A stretch of DNA of 64,000 nt from Cristatella mucedo (GCA_009760855.2 WPIO01000141.1:559501-623500), one strand, 5' to 3'; positions 46,018-52,900 are shown, counted from the stretch's first letter. Program-made: numbers and translations. The notes: generated by a model from the sequence alone, not told the origin.

Positions 46018-49000
46018 ATTTCTTCTATTCGTAATTGGCAATTTCTTCATATTTTGATGTTTCGGTATAAAATCCATACGTATTACTATAGCACCAAGCA
46101 ATGAGGGCGAGAGGAGAGGGGAGAACAGGAGGAAGTTAGAGATAACGTGGATATCACTACCGAAGTGCATCATTACCCTGGCGATATTTAAAAAGATGCA
46201 CCCAGCATTTGGTGTGTCTTTGTGATTCGTTCTTTTTTGTGCGTACCTGCTCACACCCTGCCTGCTGCTTGGATGTGACCACCAATCATTGGGTTTGATA
46301 GTGCTTTCTATGAAGCATCTATATTAGCAAAGAGAGAGAGAGAGAGATTCGGTTCTCTGAGGGCACTATGCAAATGAATTCATTTTCTTTTTGACATTAT
46401 TATTGTTATTTAACAAGATTGATAGAGTGAGAAAGCAAGAGAGTGAAAAAAGAATAAAGAGAAAGACTGCAAGAGAAAAAGAGAGATTGGATAGAAACAG
46501 AGAGTGGAGAGAGAGAGAGAGAGTGGAGAGAAAGAGAGAGTGGAGAGAGAAGAGAGAGAGAAGGACCAAGTAAAGAAGAGCAAATAGAGAAAATAGTGAG
46601 GAAAGGGGAGGGTAGTGAGTTAGTACAGAGCACCTTAAGTTGCTTGATCGTTCGGTAGCTCTAAGAATCTCTGCAGTATTATGACTGCCTAGACATTGCG
46701 TCTCAGTTGAATCGTGAAGAAGCTGCATGCACACGCACTAAGGGAAAGTGAGAGCATGCTAATGATTACCTAACCGTACCGTGCATCTGTAGTTTAAGCA
46801 GCAGCTCAAAGTTGGGTTTGCAAGAGTTGAACCGTCGTTAGTTACTCCTAGCTATTCGGCTTCCACCAGATATTTGGCACTGGCATGTGGCTAGTAAAAG
46901 GATGTAGAATTTCTGCATGACCTTTATAGCAAGCTGATGCTGATGCAATGTAATTTGCATTATCGTATGATGATTGTAGGCTTCAAAGTCGTCTACCACA
47001 TGTACAGGGATCCATACTCGCGAGTGGCCTCAGTGCACGTCCGGTGCCAGCACTGCAGCTCACTGGTCTACGAGCCTCTGGACGTAAACAAAAACTACAC
47101 TGTCGTAATACCGGCCTTTATAATGACAGGGGGTGATAACTACACTGTCGTCAGAGATAATAAACTCAAGCACGAGTTACTCGGTAAGCCTTCTAGCTAC
47201 AAAGCATGCTGCGCATTGGCGACACCAGAGCTCTCTGGCCTGCAGCAGTCGAGTGTGAGAAGTAGTCAAGCTCGTGGACATGTACCATGTCGTGTGAACC
47301 ATCGTACTATGTGCATGTATGTCGCATATACATCGTATGTCGCATGTACCGTTGCACTGTCTGCCGTGCCTGCCCGAGCTCTGGGCAGAGTTTTAAACTC
47401 CTTTGTGCCAGCCGGCAGAGAGTGCATACTTGGTCGCTTTGGTTTAGGTGAATATTCGTTTTCAGTCTACTTTACTAACTGAGCTATCCTGCCTCATAAA
47501 GTAAGTCAGCATTCCCTAATAAAAAAATAATAATAATAATAATAATGCACTTGATAAAGCGCCCTCAGTGAACTCAATCTCTTTCTAAGCGCTTTACATT
47601 TGCTGCAAAGGGAAATGCGATTGAATGGTGAGTAATATCATGCTTGAAAAACAAACAAAATGAATAATATGGTTAGGGGGTGACATGCACAGGGTCAGCA
47701 TGCAAGTGTTGTTAGTGGCAGCATGCACAGTGTCAGCATGCATAAGCCCATGAAGGACGAATCGCAGGGACCCACTAAATGCTGTCCTAAATAGGTGTTT
47801 TTAAGCTCTTTATAAATGTGGTCAAATCAGGGGATGTTCTGACGCAAGTCGGGATTTTTCCATCCACTGCATTTAAGCACTGTGCTATGAAAAAGTTAAT
47901 GAAGAATTTCTGTGAAGCACAATCAGTTACCTCAGTAGCTTGAGGTGACTTGCAAATAGGGCACCTCGAAGTAGCATTGGCTAAACAATTCTAGGGCTGG
48001 GCAGTGCCGATTTGACTTGCTACTACCACTCAAAGCAGTGAGCACAGCAGCAACTTCACTGCAGCTGCTGCTGCTGTGGATTAGCCGCTGTATTCGTCCC
48101 CTCGTCGACCTTTGTTTGAAGCTTCGACCAGTTTGACCGCAAATCGATAAGCTAATCACGGACGAGCCTGCTGAGAGTTCAGCTTCCTGCTGGGCAGTTG
48201 TTGACCGAGTTGCAACTTCCTGCGTTTCTTGGCTGGCGGCTTCATGAGCCACCGCCATCTCTAGACACTGGCAGCAATAAGTTCGGCACCTATTTGCTTG
48301 CCAGGGGAGGTTTTGCCCATCTCGCTCTAGTCACAGATTCTGCTTTGCTGGGTCGAAACAGTGCTGCCTAAGCGCTACCTTTCAAGCATGATTTTACTTA
48401 CCATTCAGTTGCATTTCACTTTGCAGCAAATGTAAAGTGCCTAGAAAGAGATTAAGTTCTCTGAGGGTGCTTTATCAAGTGCATTATTATTATATTATTA
48501 TTAGTATTACCTCAGCTCTGCCTCAGCTCTGCCTCTGATTGGCAGGGTTGCTTCACTCGAGTCCCGGTGCACCGTCTGCAGAGACCCGTGCATTTCGAGC
48601 AATTTGGTCGCTACCTAACTGTTAACATGCCATCCTGGACGAATAGCCAGGAGATTTGAACTGCTTGACTCGGACTGCCAGTGTGTGAAGGTCATTGGCG
48701 TGAGGCCTTAGGGGTGGGCCAGTCACTCTGAGGTGGGCCAGTCACTCAGAGGTGGGACGGTCACTCAAGTAGTGCTCCGAAGCAATGTGCGATCAACCGA
48801 AGCATCGTCACCGGCAGGGTACAGAGTATTGCTGCTCACGGTGATGATGATGATCTCACGATCTCTGCCTCTGCTGCAGACCTGAGAATGACCCGGCTCT
48901 GTATGTACGGCTGGTGGTTGGCCCTAGTGACAGTGCCAAGAAGCAGTTTTTATACCTCCTGACGAGCACTTCTTGATGAACTTTCTTGTGAGTATTCTAT

Positions 49001-50466
49001 CCGTGCACAAATTCAAAGTTATGCAATACAAATGTAATTCATTTGTAAAGCATCCCAAGAGAACCGAATCTATATGTAGGACCTTTACATATGCCACGAG
49101 GCTCAAGCACACGACCTTAGTCATCCATAACATTTACTTTGACCTTGATCGAGGTGAGCACCTTAATCGCTGCTTTATATTACTCTTCTAGGACTTACAT
49201 CCATACATGCCCAGACATGCCCAGGCCGAGCAACTGATGCAGTTGGTGGCTATCGATGAGAGTAGACAACGTGAATACTGCTCAGTATCCTGCTCCAATC
49301 AAAACAGCCACGCGAATTCAGACAAGTCGCCTGCATTCTGTCGGAATGTGCTTTAGCGTCACCCAAGCCGAGTATGTAGAGGCCTCTGTACCAGAAAAGA
49401 TGCTGAGCTAATCATGTCAAGTCGTCTGGGCAGAGAAGTTTAGTTTCTGCTCTGCTCAGCTTTCCCTCCAGTCTGCAGGTGTACCTCTGTACCTGTGCTG
49501 CAGCCTGCACCTGTGCTGCAGGTGTACCTGTGTATCTGTGCTGCAGCCTGCATCTGTCTGCAGGTGTACCAGTGTACCTGTGCTGCAGCCTGCACCTGTC
49601 TGCAGGTGTACCTATGTACCTGTGCTGCAGTCTGCACCTGTGCAAGATTAAGCTCTTGTCACTCTCTAGTGGCACTGAGTTTATTATAATACGCTTTGCA
49701 TGTATGCCTAACCCTGATGCCTTGCAAATCATCAATCCGTGGTCTCATTGTGTCTCATACATCGCGTTGCAAAGCCCTTAGACTGTGATTTGATTCTGAA
49801 GGAGCTATACAAACGACTTATCATTACTATTGTGATTATTATGATTGTTGTACTTGTGCACTTGTGCGCTTGTTGATTCTCTGGCCACGACGAATTTTAA
49901 AGTGCCTGGATAGAGATTTGGTTTTCTCAGGTTGCTATTACCAAAGACTATCATTTTTTGTTAGTTTATATCGACAGGTGTCTCACTTACCCAACCAGAC
50001 CCGACGCATGTGCACAGGCGATTCTCAGACCTGGTTTGACTGTACACTTAATAGTGTCAGACGTCACAAGGCTTGTCTTGCTTTCGGGAGGGGCAATTCA
50101 AGTGGGCAACCACCCACCCACCGGTCCAGGGATTTCCATTTGCCCTGTCCCCGGCGTCGATCCGTCCGCTGAAGGTCGATGGTTCAAAGTTCATGGCTGC
50201 CACTGCTTCCTGCTCGTTTAGGCTCTCTCGACTCCGACTTGCTGATCAGCTACATCAACAGCACGTCGCCAGTGCACGACCGGCCGAGCGACGGCGAGCG
50301 ACTGCGACTCGTGTTCGATCCGCCTCCGCCGGACGAGTCCTACAGTGGCGCGTCCCCCGTATCGTCACAGAGTATCGCGGCGACAGTCATGGCGGCTTTC
50401 GCAGCCTTTCAGTTTGCTGCAAGTCACGGCGGCAGACGACAGTCGCCACTTGGGCTGGTGGCATAG
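20544..50466 (+). CDS. NT5E: Ecto-5'-nucleotidase (CD73-like), 10 coding exons, complete
   Basis: Joining 20544-20737, 29668-29818, 32623-32839, 35586-35783, 36046-36243, 36370-36501, 39505-39645, 39926-40081, 46980-47183 and 50222-50466 gives 1836 nt, an open frame of 611 aa with TAG at 50464. Every junction is GT-AG. Family enzymes hydrolyse extracellular AMP to adenosine with two metal ions. The metal-site motifs are present: D33/H35 (TNDVHAR), D87 (DAGDQYQG), N119/H120 (GNHEFD), H223 (LGHSG) and H246 (GGHTHTF). So are the substrate residues R357, N400, R405 (NGGGIR), F424, F509 and D515 (GGD). C48/C58 and C356/C361 match conserved disulfides of the vertebrate enzyme. The start at 20544 is chosen because it opens a clean signal peptide. 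The length is close to vertebrate CD73 (about 574 aa). The C-terminus has a short hydrophobic stretch but is not a textbook GPI signal. Intron phases are 2, 0, then 1 seven times. Confidence 0.95.
20738..21428. other. Start of intron 1, no other feature
   Basis: GC-rich to about 21100; several overlapping frames reflect composition only. Confidence 0.4.
21429..21607 (+). mobile_element. SINE-A in intron 1
   Basis: GGTGAGCCGTGATGGCACAC head, GGTTCGAATCC box B at about 21493, and a diverged 3' body. Confidence 0.88.
21608..22856. other. Intron 1 sequence with a 16-bp poly-C run
   Basis: No gene seen. C16 at 21864-21879. A 16-bp palindrome GAAGTACTAGTACTTC lies at 21766-21781. Confidence 0.4.
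22857..22925. repeat. TTC/CTTGTTG-rich imperfect repeat
   Basis: Repeated TTGTTGCTTCTTC words; GTTGCATCCTTTTG and GTTGCATCCTCTTG flank it. Confidence 0.7.
23350..23460 (-). mobile_element. LINE-B 3' end nested in LINE-A
   Basis: CTCGGTCTACATTTCCACAA, then GGACTTTTCTATAGGGCAGT and GCTTTCAGTACCCATG match the LINE-B end region. Confidence 0.7.
23979..24121 (+). mobile_element. SINE-B nested in LINE-A
   Basis: The best-preserved SINE-B here: GGTTTTGCCCAGTGGTTAAG head, CCCCGACCAAGGTCTGGCCG, GGGCTCAAGCCC box B, and GATAGAGATTAAGTTCTCTT with an ATT tail. Confidence 0.92.
24640..24850 (+). mobile_element. Decayed LINE-A 3' end
   Basis: CATGACCTGACCACATTTTT, then TTAAAACGCACCTGTTTATC and AAGTGCCCAGAAAAA...AGAGTGCCATA. 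Confidence 0.65.
24851..26804. other. Intron 1 sequence, no recognised feature
   Basis: Frames under 100 codons on both strands, none with a recognisable domain. Confidence 0.4.
26805..27075 (-). mobile_element. LINE-B 3' fragment with an internal palindrome
   Basis: CAGCAAAGAGAAAGTTAGAAGC, then GCTGAGTCAGGAGAGCAGTC and GAGTAGCATGGAAGTAACAG match the family. The palindrome at 26870-26906 interrupts it. Confidence 0.75.
26870..26906. repeat. Perfect fold-back palindrome, 16-bp arms
   Basis: AAGTGCATTGCAAGCC, loop TTAGC, then the exact reverse complement; one more base pair is possible. Confidence 0.97.
27076..29187. other. Intron 1 sequence with a SINE-B tail remnant
   Basis: 27668-27715 reads AAGTACCTGACTGGAGATTTGG..GATGCTATAC, a SINE-B tail without a head. 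Frames at 27274-27678 and 27687-28100 (135-138 codons) have no known domain. A G run lies at 28919-28930. Confidence 0.35.
29188..29397 (-). other. Q-rich antisense open frame in intron 1, unassigned
   Basis: A 69-codon ATG-to-stop frame on the strand opposite the nucleotidase gene, rich in Q, M and W (RQQQLLSMNLPAMNQQW, QQQHWG). It lies in a CTG/CAG-rich stretch. It resembles a glutamine-rich C-terminal exon, but trinucleotide-rich DNA readily yields such frames. I do not recognise a family. Confidence 0.2.
29398..29667. other. Intron 1 end, CTG and CA-rich
   Basis: A GCT repeat near 29427-29443 and CACA-rich DNA at 29545-29600 precede the exon 2 acceptor. Confidence 0.5.
29668..29818 (+). 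CDS. NT5E: 5'-nucleotidase exon 2
   Basis: The acceptor is ATTTTAG|G. The exon completes R65 and encodes residues to M115. It includes the DAGDQYQG motif with bridging metal ligand D87 and ends in YDAM. The donor is ATG|GTGCGT, phase 0. Intron 1 is 8.9 kb and full of repeats. Confidence 0.93.
30164..30315. repeat. CT microsatellites in intron 2
   Basis: Pure CT at about 30164-30208 and again at 30294-30314, in a pyrimidine-rich stretch. Confidence 0.9.
30316..31424. other. Intron 2 sequence, no recognised feature
   Basis: No supported gene. A 9-bp inverted repeat lies at 30714-30739. Confidence 0.4.
31425..31914 (+). mobile_element. LINE-A 3' end, well preserved
   Basis: Encodes MAPAYLSDLLPQLAKHRTTR and APKAWNSLPTCVRTSPDLTT in one frame. 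A full 3' UTR, hairpin tail and ATT end follow. One deletion breaks the last codons. Confidence 0.95.
32032..32096 (-). mobile_element. LINE-A tail, tail to tail with the copy at 31425
   Basis: AATAATGATAATAATAATGC, ACTTGATTAAGCGCCCTC, then the reversed hairpin, cut after CTCTAGACA. Confidence 0.85.
32097..32622. other. End of intron 2, no recognised feature
   Basis: No repeat or gene recognised before the exon 3 acceptor. Confidence 0.4.
32623..32839 (+). CDS. NT5E: 5'-nucleotidase exon 3 (GNHEFD)
   Basis: The acceptor is TTTGTAG|ACT. Residues 116-187 begin TLGNHEFD, giving metal ligand N119 and catalytic H120. The exon also carries the VGYTT segment of the N-terminal domain and an N-glycosylation sequon (NRS). 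The donor is GCCT|GTGAGT, phase 1. Confidence 0.93.
32880..33265. repeat. TG-rich stretch and decayed SINE-A in intron 3
   Basis: 32900-33040 is imperfect TGTG/CATG. 33110-33265 resembles SINE-A (GACCTAGGTAGTGGGTTCAA, then CAATCCAATATTGGC) with heavy decay. Confidence 0.45.
33566..33625. repeat. Microsatellite (CT)n(TG)n
   Basis: CT to about 33588, then TG/CGTG to about 33622. Confidence 0.9.
33692..34040 (+). mobile_element. LINE-A 3' end
   Basis: Starts at WNSLPTCIRTSPDLTTF and continues through the 3' UTR and hairpin to (ATT)n. It joins the TG tract at its truncated 5' side. Confidence 0.92.
34140..34227 (+). mobile_element. SINE-A head fragment
   Basis: TAGCCCAAGAGGTAACCTGC, GGGTTCGAGTCCAGTAGTGG, then CAATCCTGTATTGCC; cut by the next element. 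Confidence 0.65.
34228..34416 (-). mobile_element. LINE-A 3' end, diverged
   Basis: AATAATAACAGCTATTATCC, ACTGAATCTTTCTATCTAAG, CACTTTACAGATGCTGC, then reversed 3' UTR ending GAGACCCACCAAATGC. Confidence 0.75.
34421..34593 (-). mobile_element. SINE-A in intron 3
   Basis: ATACTAGTTGATTTAATAAC start, GGATTCGAACCC reversed box B, and GTGCCATCACGGC end. Confidence 0.87.
34594..35585. other. End of intron 3, no recognised feature
   Basis: GC-moderate, CTG-rich sequence; open frames on both strands have no domain. Confidence 0.4.
35586..35783 (+). CDS. NT5E: 5'-nucleotidase exon 4 (LGHSG, GGHTHTF)
   Basis: The acceptor is CTCACAG|CC. Residues 188-253 carry ALGHSG (H223) and VVGGHTHTF (H246), the last two metal-binding histidines of the N-terminal phosphoesterase domain. 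The donor is ACTG|GTGTGT, phase 1. The GT two bases further on would break the frame. Confidence 0.92.
36046..36243 (+). CDS. NT5E: 5'-nucleotidase exon 5
   Basis: The acceptor is TCCATAG|GC. Residues 254-319 follow the YTG turn and cover the end of the catalytic domain (PYPTVV, FGKYLGHL), with two sequons (NGT, NGS). The donor is CAAG|GTCAGC, phase 1. The next intron is only 126 bp, so the 5-6 junction is secure. Confidence 0.92.
36370..36501 (+). CDS. NT5E: 5'-nucleotidase exon 6 (CRxREC motif)
   Basis: The acceptor is GTGGCAG|AC. Residues 320-363 span the interdomain linker helix and the CRARECSLG motif. R357 matches the substrate-binding arginine of vertebrate CD73, and C356/C361 match its disulfide. 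The donor is CTCG|GTGAGT, phase 1. Confidence 0.92.
36502..37369. other. Start of intron 6, no recognised feature
   Basis: No supported gene or repeat. Confidence 0.4.
37370..37530 (+). mobile_element. Decayed SINE-A in intron 6
   Basis: GGGTCGTGGGTTCCACTCCTG box-B region, then CCCACTGCAAGCAGTGGTAA and TCAGCTGAATC. Confidence 0.65.
37531..39504. other. End of intron 6, with one long palindrome
   Basis: A G run at 37650-37661 and a GGTC repeat at about 38001-38017. No supported gene. Confidence 0.4.
39057..39097. repeat. Fold-back palindrome, 17-bp arms
   Basis: GCACGAGGGGGCACCTG, 7-base loop, then the reverse complement with one G.T wobble. Confidence 0.93.
39505..39645 (+). CDS. NT5E: 5'-nucleotidase exon 7 (NGGGIR)
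   Basis: The acceptor is TTTGCAG|GG, which joins the preceding LG to NVIADA. Residues 364-410 contain NGGGIR, with N400 and R405 contacting substrate in the C-terminal domain. The donor is GCAG|GTATTA, phase 1. Confidence 0.92.
39926..40081 (+). CDS. NT5E: 5'-nucleotidase exon 8
   Basis: The acceptor is GAGCAG|GA. Residues 411-462 contain ITYENILETLPF, where F424 is the first adenine-stacking phenylalanine, and GGFLQVSG. The donor is TCTG|GTAAGT, phase 1. Confidence 0.93.
40550..40706 (+). mobile_element. TG/CGTG microsatellite and LINE-A tail
   Basis: TG/GCGT at about 40556-40596, then GCAGCTGCATTTCACTTTAC and the full hairpin AAGCGCCTAGAGAGAGAG...GGGCGCTTTATC with (ATT)n. Confidence 0.88.
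40839..40927 (-). mobile_element. LINE-A tail, tail to tail with the previous one
   Basis: (AAT)n, ACACTTGGTAAAGCACCCTC, then the reversed hairpin and CTTTACATTTGCTG. Confidence 0.87.
41262..41965. repeat. CCATGCACTACATTG-type degenerate array split by LINE-B
   Basis: Short repeats (GGACCATGCAGTACATTGAC, CCATGCATTACATTGG) end at about 41300. They resume at about 41885 (CCATGCACTACGTTGCACC and variants), with a LINE-B copy between. Confidence 0.6.
41312..41880 (-). mobile_element. LINE-B 3' part in intron 8
   Basis: From TATTCCGTCTGTAACTCTAC through GAGTTCCACAGTCTAAGACC and GAGGCTGAAACTGGTGCAGC to the upstream coding segment. Confidence 0.87.
41966..42726. other. Intron 8 sequence with one palindrome
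   Basis: No gene seen; contains the fold-back at 42625-42659. Confidence 0.4.
42625..42659. repeat. Fold-back palindrome, 15-bp arms
   Basis: CTATCGCTCGATGTC, loop ACTAC, then GACGTCGAGCGATGG; two T.G wobbles. Confidence 0.88.
42727..42850 (-). mobile_element. SINE-B
   Basis: TATAGCGCCCTAAGAGAACT tail, CATCCAGGCACTTGACATAT, GCTCGGGCCC box B, and GCAAGCACCTTGCC. Confidence 0.75.
42851..43799. other. Intron 8 sequence with overlapping frames, unassigned
   Basis: 43244-43807 is open in several frames on both strands (up to 187 codons). No domain is recognised and the frames overlap, so composition is the simplest explanation. Confidence 0.3.
43800..43925 (-). mobile_element. SINE-B, diverged
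   Basis: TTCGTATAGCACTCTAAAAG, TATCCAGGTGCTTCGCAT, GGGCTCGAGCC and GTGAGCACCTCGATC. Confidence 0.7.
43926..44792. other. Intron 8 sequence, one unassigned frame
   Basis: The 107-codon frame 44226-44549 (VSAMDLVAFQNFVRPKVI...) has no domain I recognise and no clear splice context. Confidence 0.3.
44793..45920 (-). mobile_element. LINE-A 3' part split by another LINE-A end
   Basis: (AAT)n and hairpin at left. The minus strand reads MLLTFRSLHSWLQPISQIYS and KAWNSLPTCVRTSPDLTTF, then is interrupted at 45421-45539. It continues upstream to LKLNDDKTNLLLMGKPSVIH and ESARNLGVIF. Confidence 0.9.
45421..45539 (-). mobile_element. LINE-A 3' end nested in a LINE-A
   Basis: A second (AAT)n plus hairpin plus 3' UTR, ending at TAAAATCATGCTT. 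It sits inside the coding part of the outer copy, between its GCAGAGTTT and GCTCCAGCTGC. Confidence 0.88.
45941..46018. repeat. Microsatellite (AC)n(AT)n
   Basis: About 60 bp of pure AC followed by AT. Confidence 0.95.
46195..46382 (+). mobile_element. LINE-A 3' end, decayed
   Basis: CATTTGGTGTGTCTTTGTGA, CTGCTCACACCCTGCCTGC, then GAGAGATTCGGTTCTCTGAG and GGGCACTATGCAAATG. The AG part has expanded. Confidence 0.65.
46430..46600. repeat. GA-rich imperfect repeat
   Basis: Recurrent GAGAGTGGAGAGA and AAGAGAG words, densest at 46497-46562. Confidence 0.8.
46980..47183 (+). CDS. NT5E: 5'-nucleotidase exon 9 (GGD substrate site)
   Basis: The acceptor is ATTGTAG|GC. Residues 463-530 include the paired cysteines of CQHC, the PAFIMTGGDNY segment (F509 stacks on adenine, D515 binds ribose) and two NYT sequons. 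The donor is CTCG|GTAAGC, phase 1. Intron 8 is 6.9 kb and intron 9 is 3.0 kb. Confidence 0.93.
47521..47855 (-). mobile_element. LINE-A 3' end in intron 9
   Basis: (AAT)n, reversed hairpin and 3' UTR, ending in the TSDLTTF-coding segment. Confidence 0.92.
47856..48380. other. Intron 9 sequence, no recognised feature
   Basis: A 108-codon antisense frame with no domain; otherwise nothing. Confidence 0.4.
48381..48505 (+). mobile_element. LINE-A 3' tail
   Basis: CAAGCATGATTTTACTTACC, GCAGCAAATGTAAAGTGCC, hairpin and ATT end. Confidence 0.88.
48713..48769. repeat. 19-bp tandem repeat x3
   Basis: GGTGGGCCAGTCACTCTGA and two variants in direct succession. Confidence 0.92.
49025..49172 (-). mobile_element. 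SINE-B in intron 9
   Basis: AATTCATTTGTAAAGCATCC tail, GGCTCAAGCACACGACC box B, GACCTTGATCGAGGTGAGC and AATCGCTGC head. Confidence 0.78.
49472..49642. repeat. Minisatellite, about 42-bp unit x4
   Basis: Each unit contains CTGCAGGTGTACC, TGTACCTGTGCTGCAG and CCTGCACCTGT, with a few substitutions. Confidence 0.93.
49888..49945 (+). mobile_element. SINE-B tail remnant
   Basis: AAAGTGCCTGGATAGAGATT, then TGGTTTTCTCAGGTTGCTAT. Confidence 0.6.
50222..50466 (+). CDS. NT5E: 5'-nucleotidase exon 10 (C-terminus, stop)
   Basis: The acceptor is CGTTTAG|GC. Residues 531-611 start with the final helix region (SDLLISYINSTSP), which aligns with the vertebrate VVSTYISK segment, then RLRLVFDPPPPDES. A serine/glycine-rich stretch follows, then about 16 mostly hydrophobic residues (AATVMAAFAAFQFAA), then a polar tail of about 14 residues before TAG. 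A GPI signal normally ends in the hydrophobic part, so membrane attachment is uncertain. An ATTAAA at about 50787 is a possible polyadenylation signal. Confidence 0.85.
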
Positions 50467-51139
50467 GCAGCTGCTTGCTGCGAAGAGCTAAGCTGAGCTG
50501 GCTCCCTGTTCTTTCGTGAGCGCTCGAGAGAGCAGCAAGCCCAGTTGGCTGAGGGCGTGCCCGCCCGTCCGTCCATGACCGAACAGCGACTGCCGACGGC
50601 CGAGCACTGCACAGCTCTGGCTCGTCAGAAGCTGTTAGCTGTAGCTTCAGGGACTGGCACTCCTTGGCAGCAGCCGCCTCCTGCTCCCCTCCCATTGGCT
50701 GCTTCTTATTGACAAATCAGGGATCTTAGCCAAGCAGAGCCAGCAGTGGAACAGTGGAACGGTGGACTCGTGCAAAGGCCAGGAAAATTAAAGAGCAATC
50801 AACAGTTGTCTGCATTTCTAGAAAACGGGCTTCACTTAATAGTTTGCTATAATGTAGGCTATACTTGCAATTGATGCCTGCAGCCACGTGGCAGTTGTCA
50901 CGTGGCACATCTACCGTCGAGCATGCACTGGAGAATTAGTTGAGAGTTATTGATAGATTAATAGGGAATTAAAAATTGTTCTTAGGAAGGAGGTAGAATG
51001 ATACCGGTGCAAGCAATATGCTTCCCATTGGTTTAGCTGTAAGATATAAAGCATTCAGCACCAAGAAATTTTCATTTGAAATTTCATTGTATCATTTAGA
51101 TTTAGGACTGCCATTGGATCACAAAAATTTGCTGCTGGC
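50467..51139. other. 3' flank of the nucleotidase gene
   Basis: No second gene seen. ATTAAA at about 50787 is the nearest polyadenylation-like signal after the stop; AATAAA occurs only at about 51777. Confidence 0.35.
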
Positions 51140-51246
51140 CAATCGATCAAAGTCAGATCGTATCAGTAAAATCTATCGATCATAGTCATATCAATCAGAT
51201 CAATCGATTCAGATCAGATCAATTGATCCAAGTCAGATGGATCGGA
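51140..51246. repeat. Degenerate GATCAA/AGTCAGATC repeat
   Basis: AATCGATCAAAGTCAGATC and variants recur about every 18-25 bp, up to the CT tract. Confidence 0.7.
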
Positions 51247-51267
51247 TCGCTTTAACCACCGAGTTTC

Positions 51268-51268
51268 T

Positions 51269-51367
<99 letters not shown>

Positions 51368-51416
51368 CTCTCTCTGTGTCTCTCTCTGTCTCTCTCTCGA
51401 TCTCTGTCTCTCTCTG

Positions 51417-51481
<65 letters not shown>

Positions 51482-51522
51482 GTGTCTCTCTCTGTCTCTC
51501 TCTCGATCTCTGTCTCTCTCTG

Positions 51523-51564
<42 letters not shown>

Positions 51565-51590
51565 CCTCTCTCTCTCCCCCTCGCTCCCTC
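51268..51590. repeat. Long CT tract with a higher-order duplication
   Basis: About 320 bp of CT. The interrupted pattern (TGTGTCTCTCTCTGTCTCTC, CGATCTCTGTC) appears at about 51362-51440 and again at about 51480-51545. Confidence 0.95.
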
Positions 51591-51954
51591 CCCCTTCTTC
51601 TCTCCCTCCCTACCATCTTGTGTCCCTCTCTTTTTGTCCGTAGGTGCTACCTGTGAGCTGTTCTTTCCTCAACTCGCTGTCATACTTTAGCCACTGAAGC
51701 GTGGCTTTTCTCGCAACTTCCTGTTTTGCTTAATACGATGCAGAGAATTGTACTTGATAATATTTTATTAATATCAATAAAATAAGATGTGCACCGTGTT
51801 ATTGACCATTGATTTTTGTATAAACTGCTCAGGCTTTGAACTGCTTGTTCTTCGAGTGCGCCATATTCAACACACCTATGGAAATATTGAATAGTAGTAA
51901 TATATACATACATATTTTAAGTATGTATTTATAAATATATATACACATATCATT

Positions 51955-52320
51955 TATTTATTTATACAATCTATTTGTATAGTACCCTAAGAGAACGTAT
52001 TGTCTATTCGGGCGACTCACATGGGACTGGAGCCACGATCTTGGTCATAAAATACATTAATCTTGACCTCGTTCATTATAGGTAAGCACCTTAACCACTG
52101 CACCAAACCAGTATGCATATTTAGATAGCGCCCTCAGGGAGCTTGGTTTCTTTCGAGGCATTTTGCATATGATGTAAATGGAGCTGAGCAGTGCAGTCGT
52201 CGTGCAGCTCATGCAGTTCACTCACCTTGGTACATGAAACGTTTCGGCTGCCGGGAAGCTAATGCTAGGAAATCTTAAAGTGCTTCGAAAGATATTAGTT
52301 TCTCAGAGGGTGCTAATAAT
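51955..52320. mobile_element. SINE-B (-) and two tail pieces
   Basis: 51955-52114 is a reversed SINE-B ending AACCACTGCACCAAACCAG. 52118-52200 is a diverged reversed tail (TAGCGCCCTCAGGGAGC). 52266-52320 is a + tail (AAGTGCTTCGAAAGATATTAG) abutting the next copy. Confidence 0.7.
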
Positions 52321-52818
52321 AGTAATGTACTTGATAATAATAATGTACTTGATAAAGCGCCCTCAGAGATCTTAATCTCTTTCTAGGCGCTTTACATTTG
52401 CTGCAAACGGAAATGCAATTAAATGGTAAGTAAAATCATGCTTGAAAAACAAACAAAATGAATAACATGGTTAGGGGTGACATGCACAGGGTCAGCATGC
52501 AAATGTGGTTAGTGGCAGCATGCACAGTGTCAGCACGCATAAGCACGTGAAGGACGAATCACAGGGACCCACTAAATGCTGTCCTAAATAGCTGTGTTTT
52601 TAAGTCCCTTTTAAATGTGGTCAGGTCAGGGGATGTTGTGACGCAGGTCGGGAGGGAGTTCCAGGCTTTGGGAGCATACGAACTAAATGCACGGTCTCCA
52701 AAGGATTTGAGGTTTGTATGAGGTATTTGTAGACTGTTGGATTCCGAAAAGCGGGTGGTACGATGCTTGGCCTGATGGGGGAGTATGTAGGAGAGATAGG
52801 CTGGAGCCATAGAATGAA
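52315..52818 (-). mobile_element. LINE-A 3' part
   Basis: Reversed hairpin and 3' UTR; the minus strand encodes MAPAYLSYILPHQAKHRTTR through APKAWNSLPTCVTTSPDLTT in one open frame. Confidence 0.93.
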
Positions 52819-52900
52819 GGGACTATACAAATGTAGTCGTATTATTATTATATCTGTCGTTGCAGGAAGGAATCACAGGCACACTCAGACTTTGCAAGAT

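Noticed and set aside
49472-49642. Cysteine-rich small protein
   Set aside because: The CxC pattern is a by-product of a 42-bp tandem repeat inside intron 9.
51233-51656. Ser/Leu- and Arg/Glu-rich frames in the CT tract
   Set aside because: Simple-repeat translation; no start context or domain.
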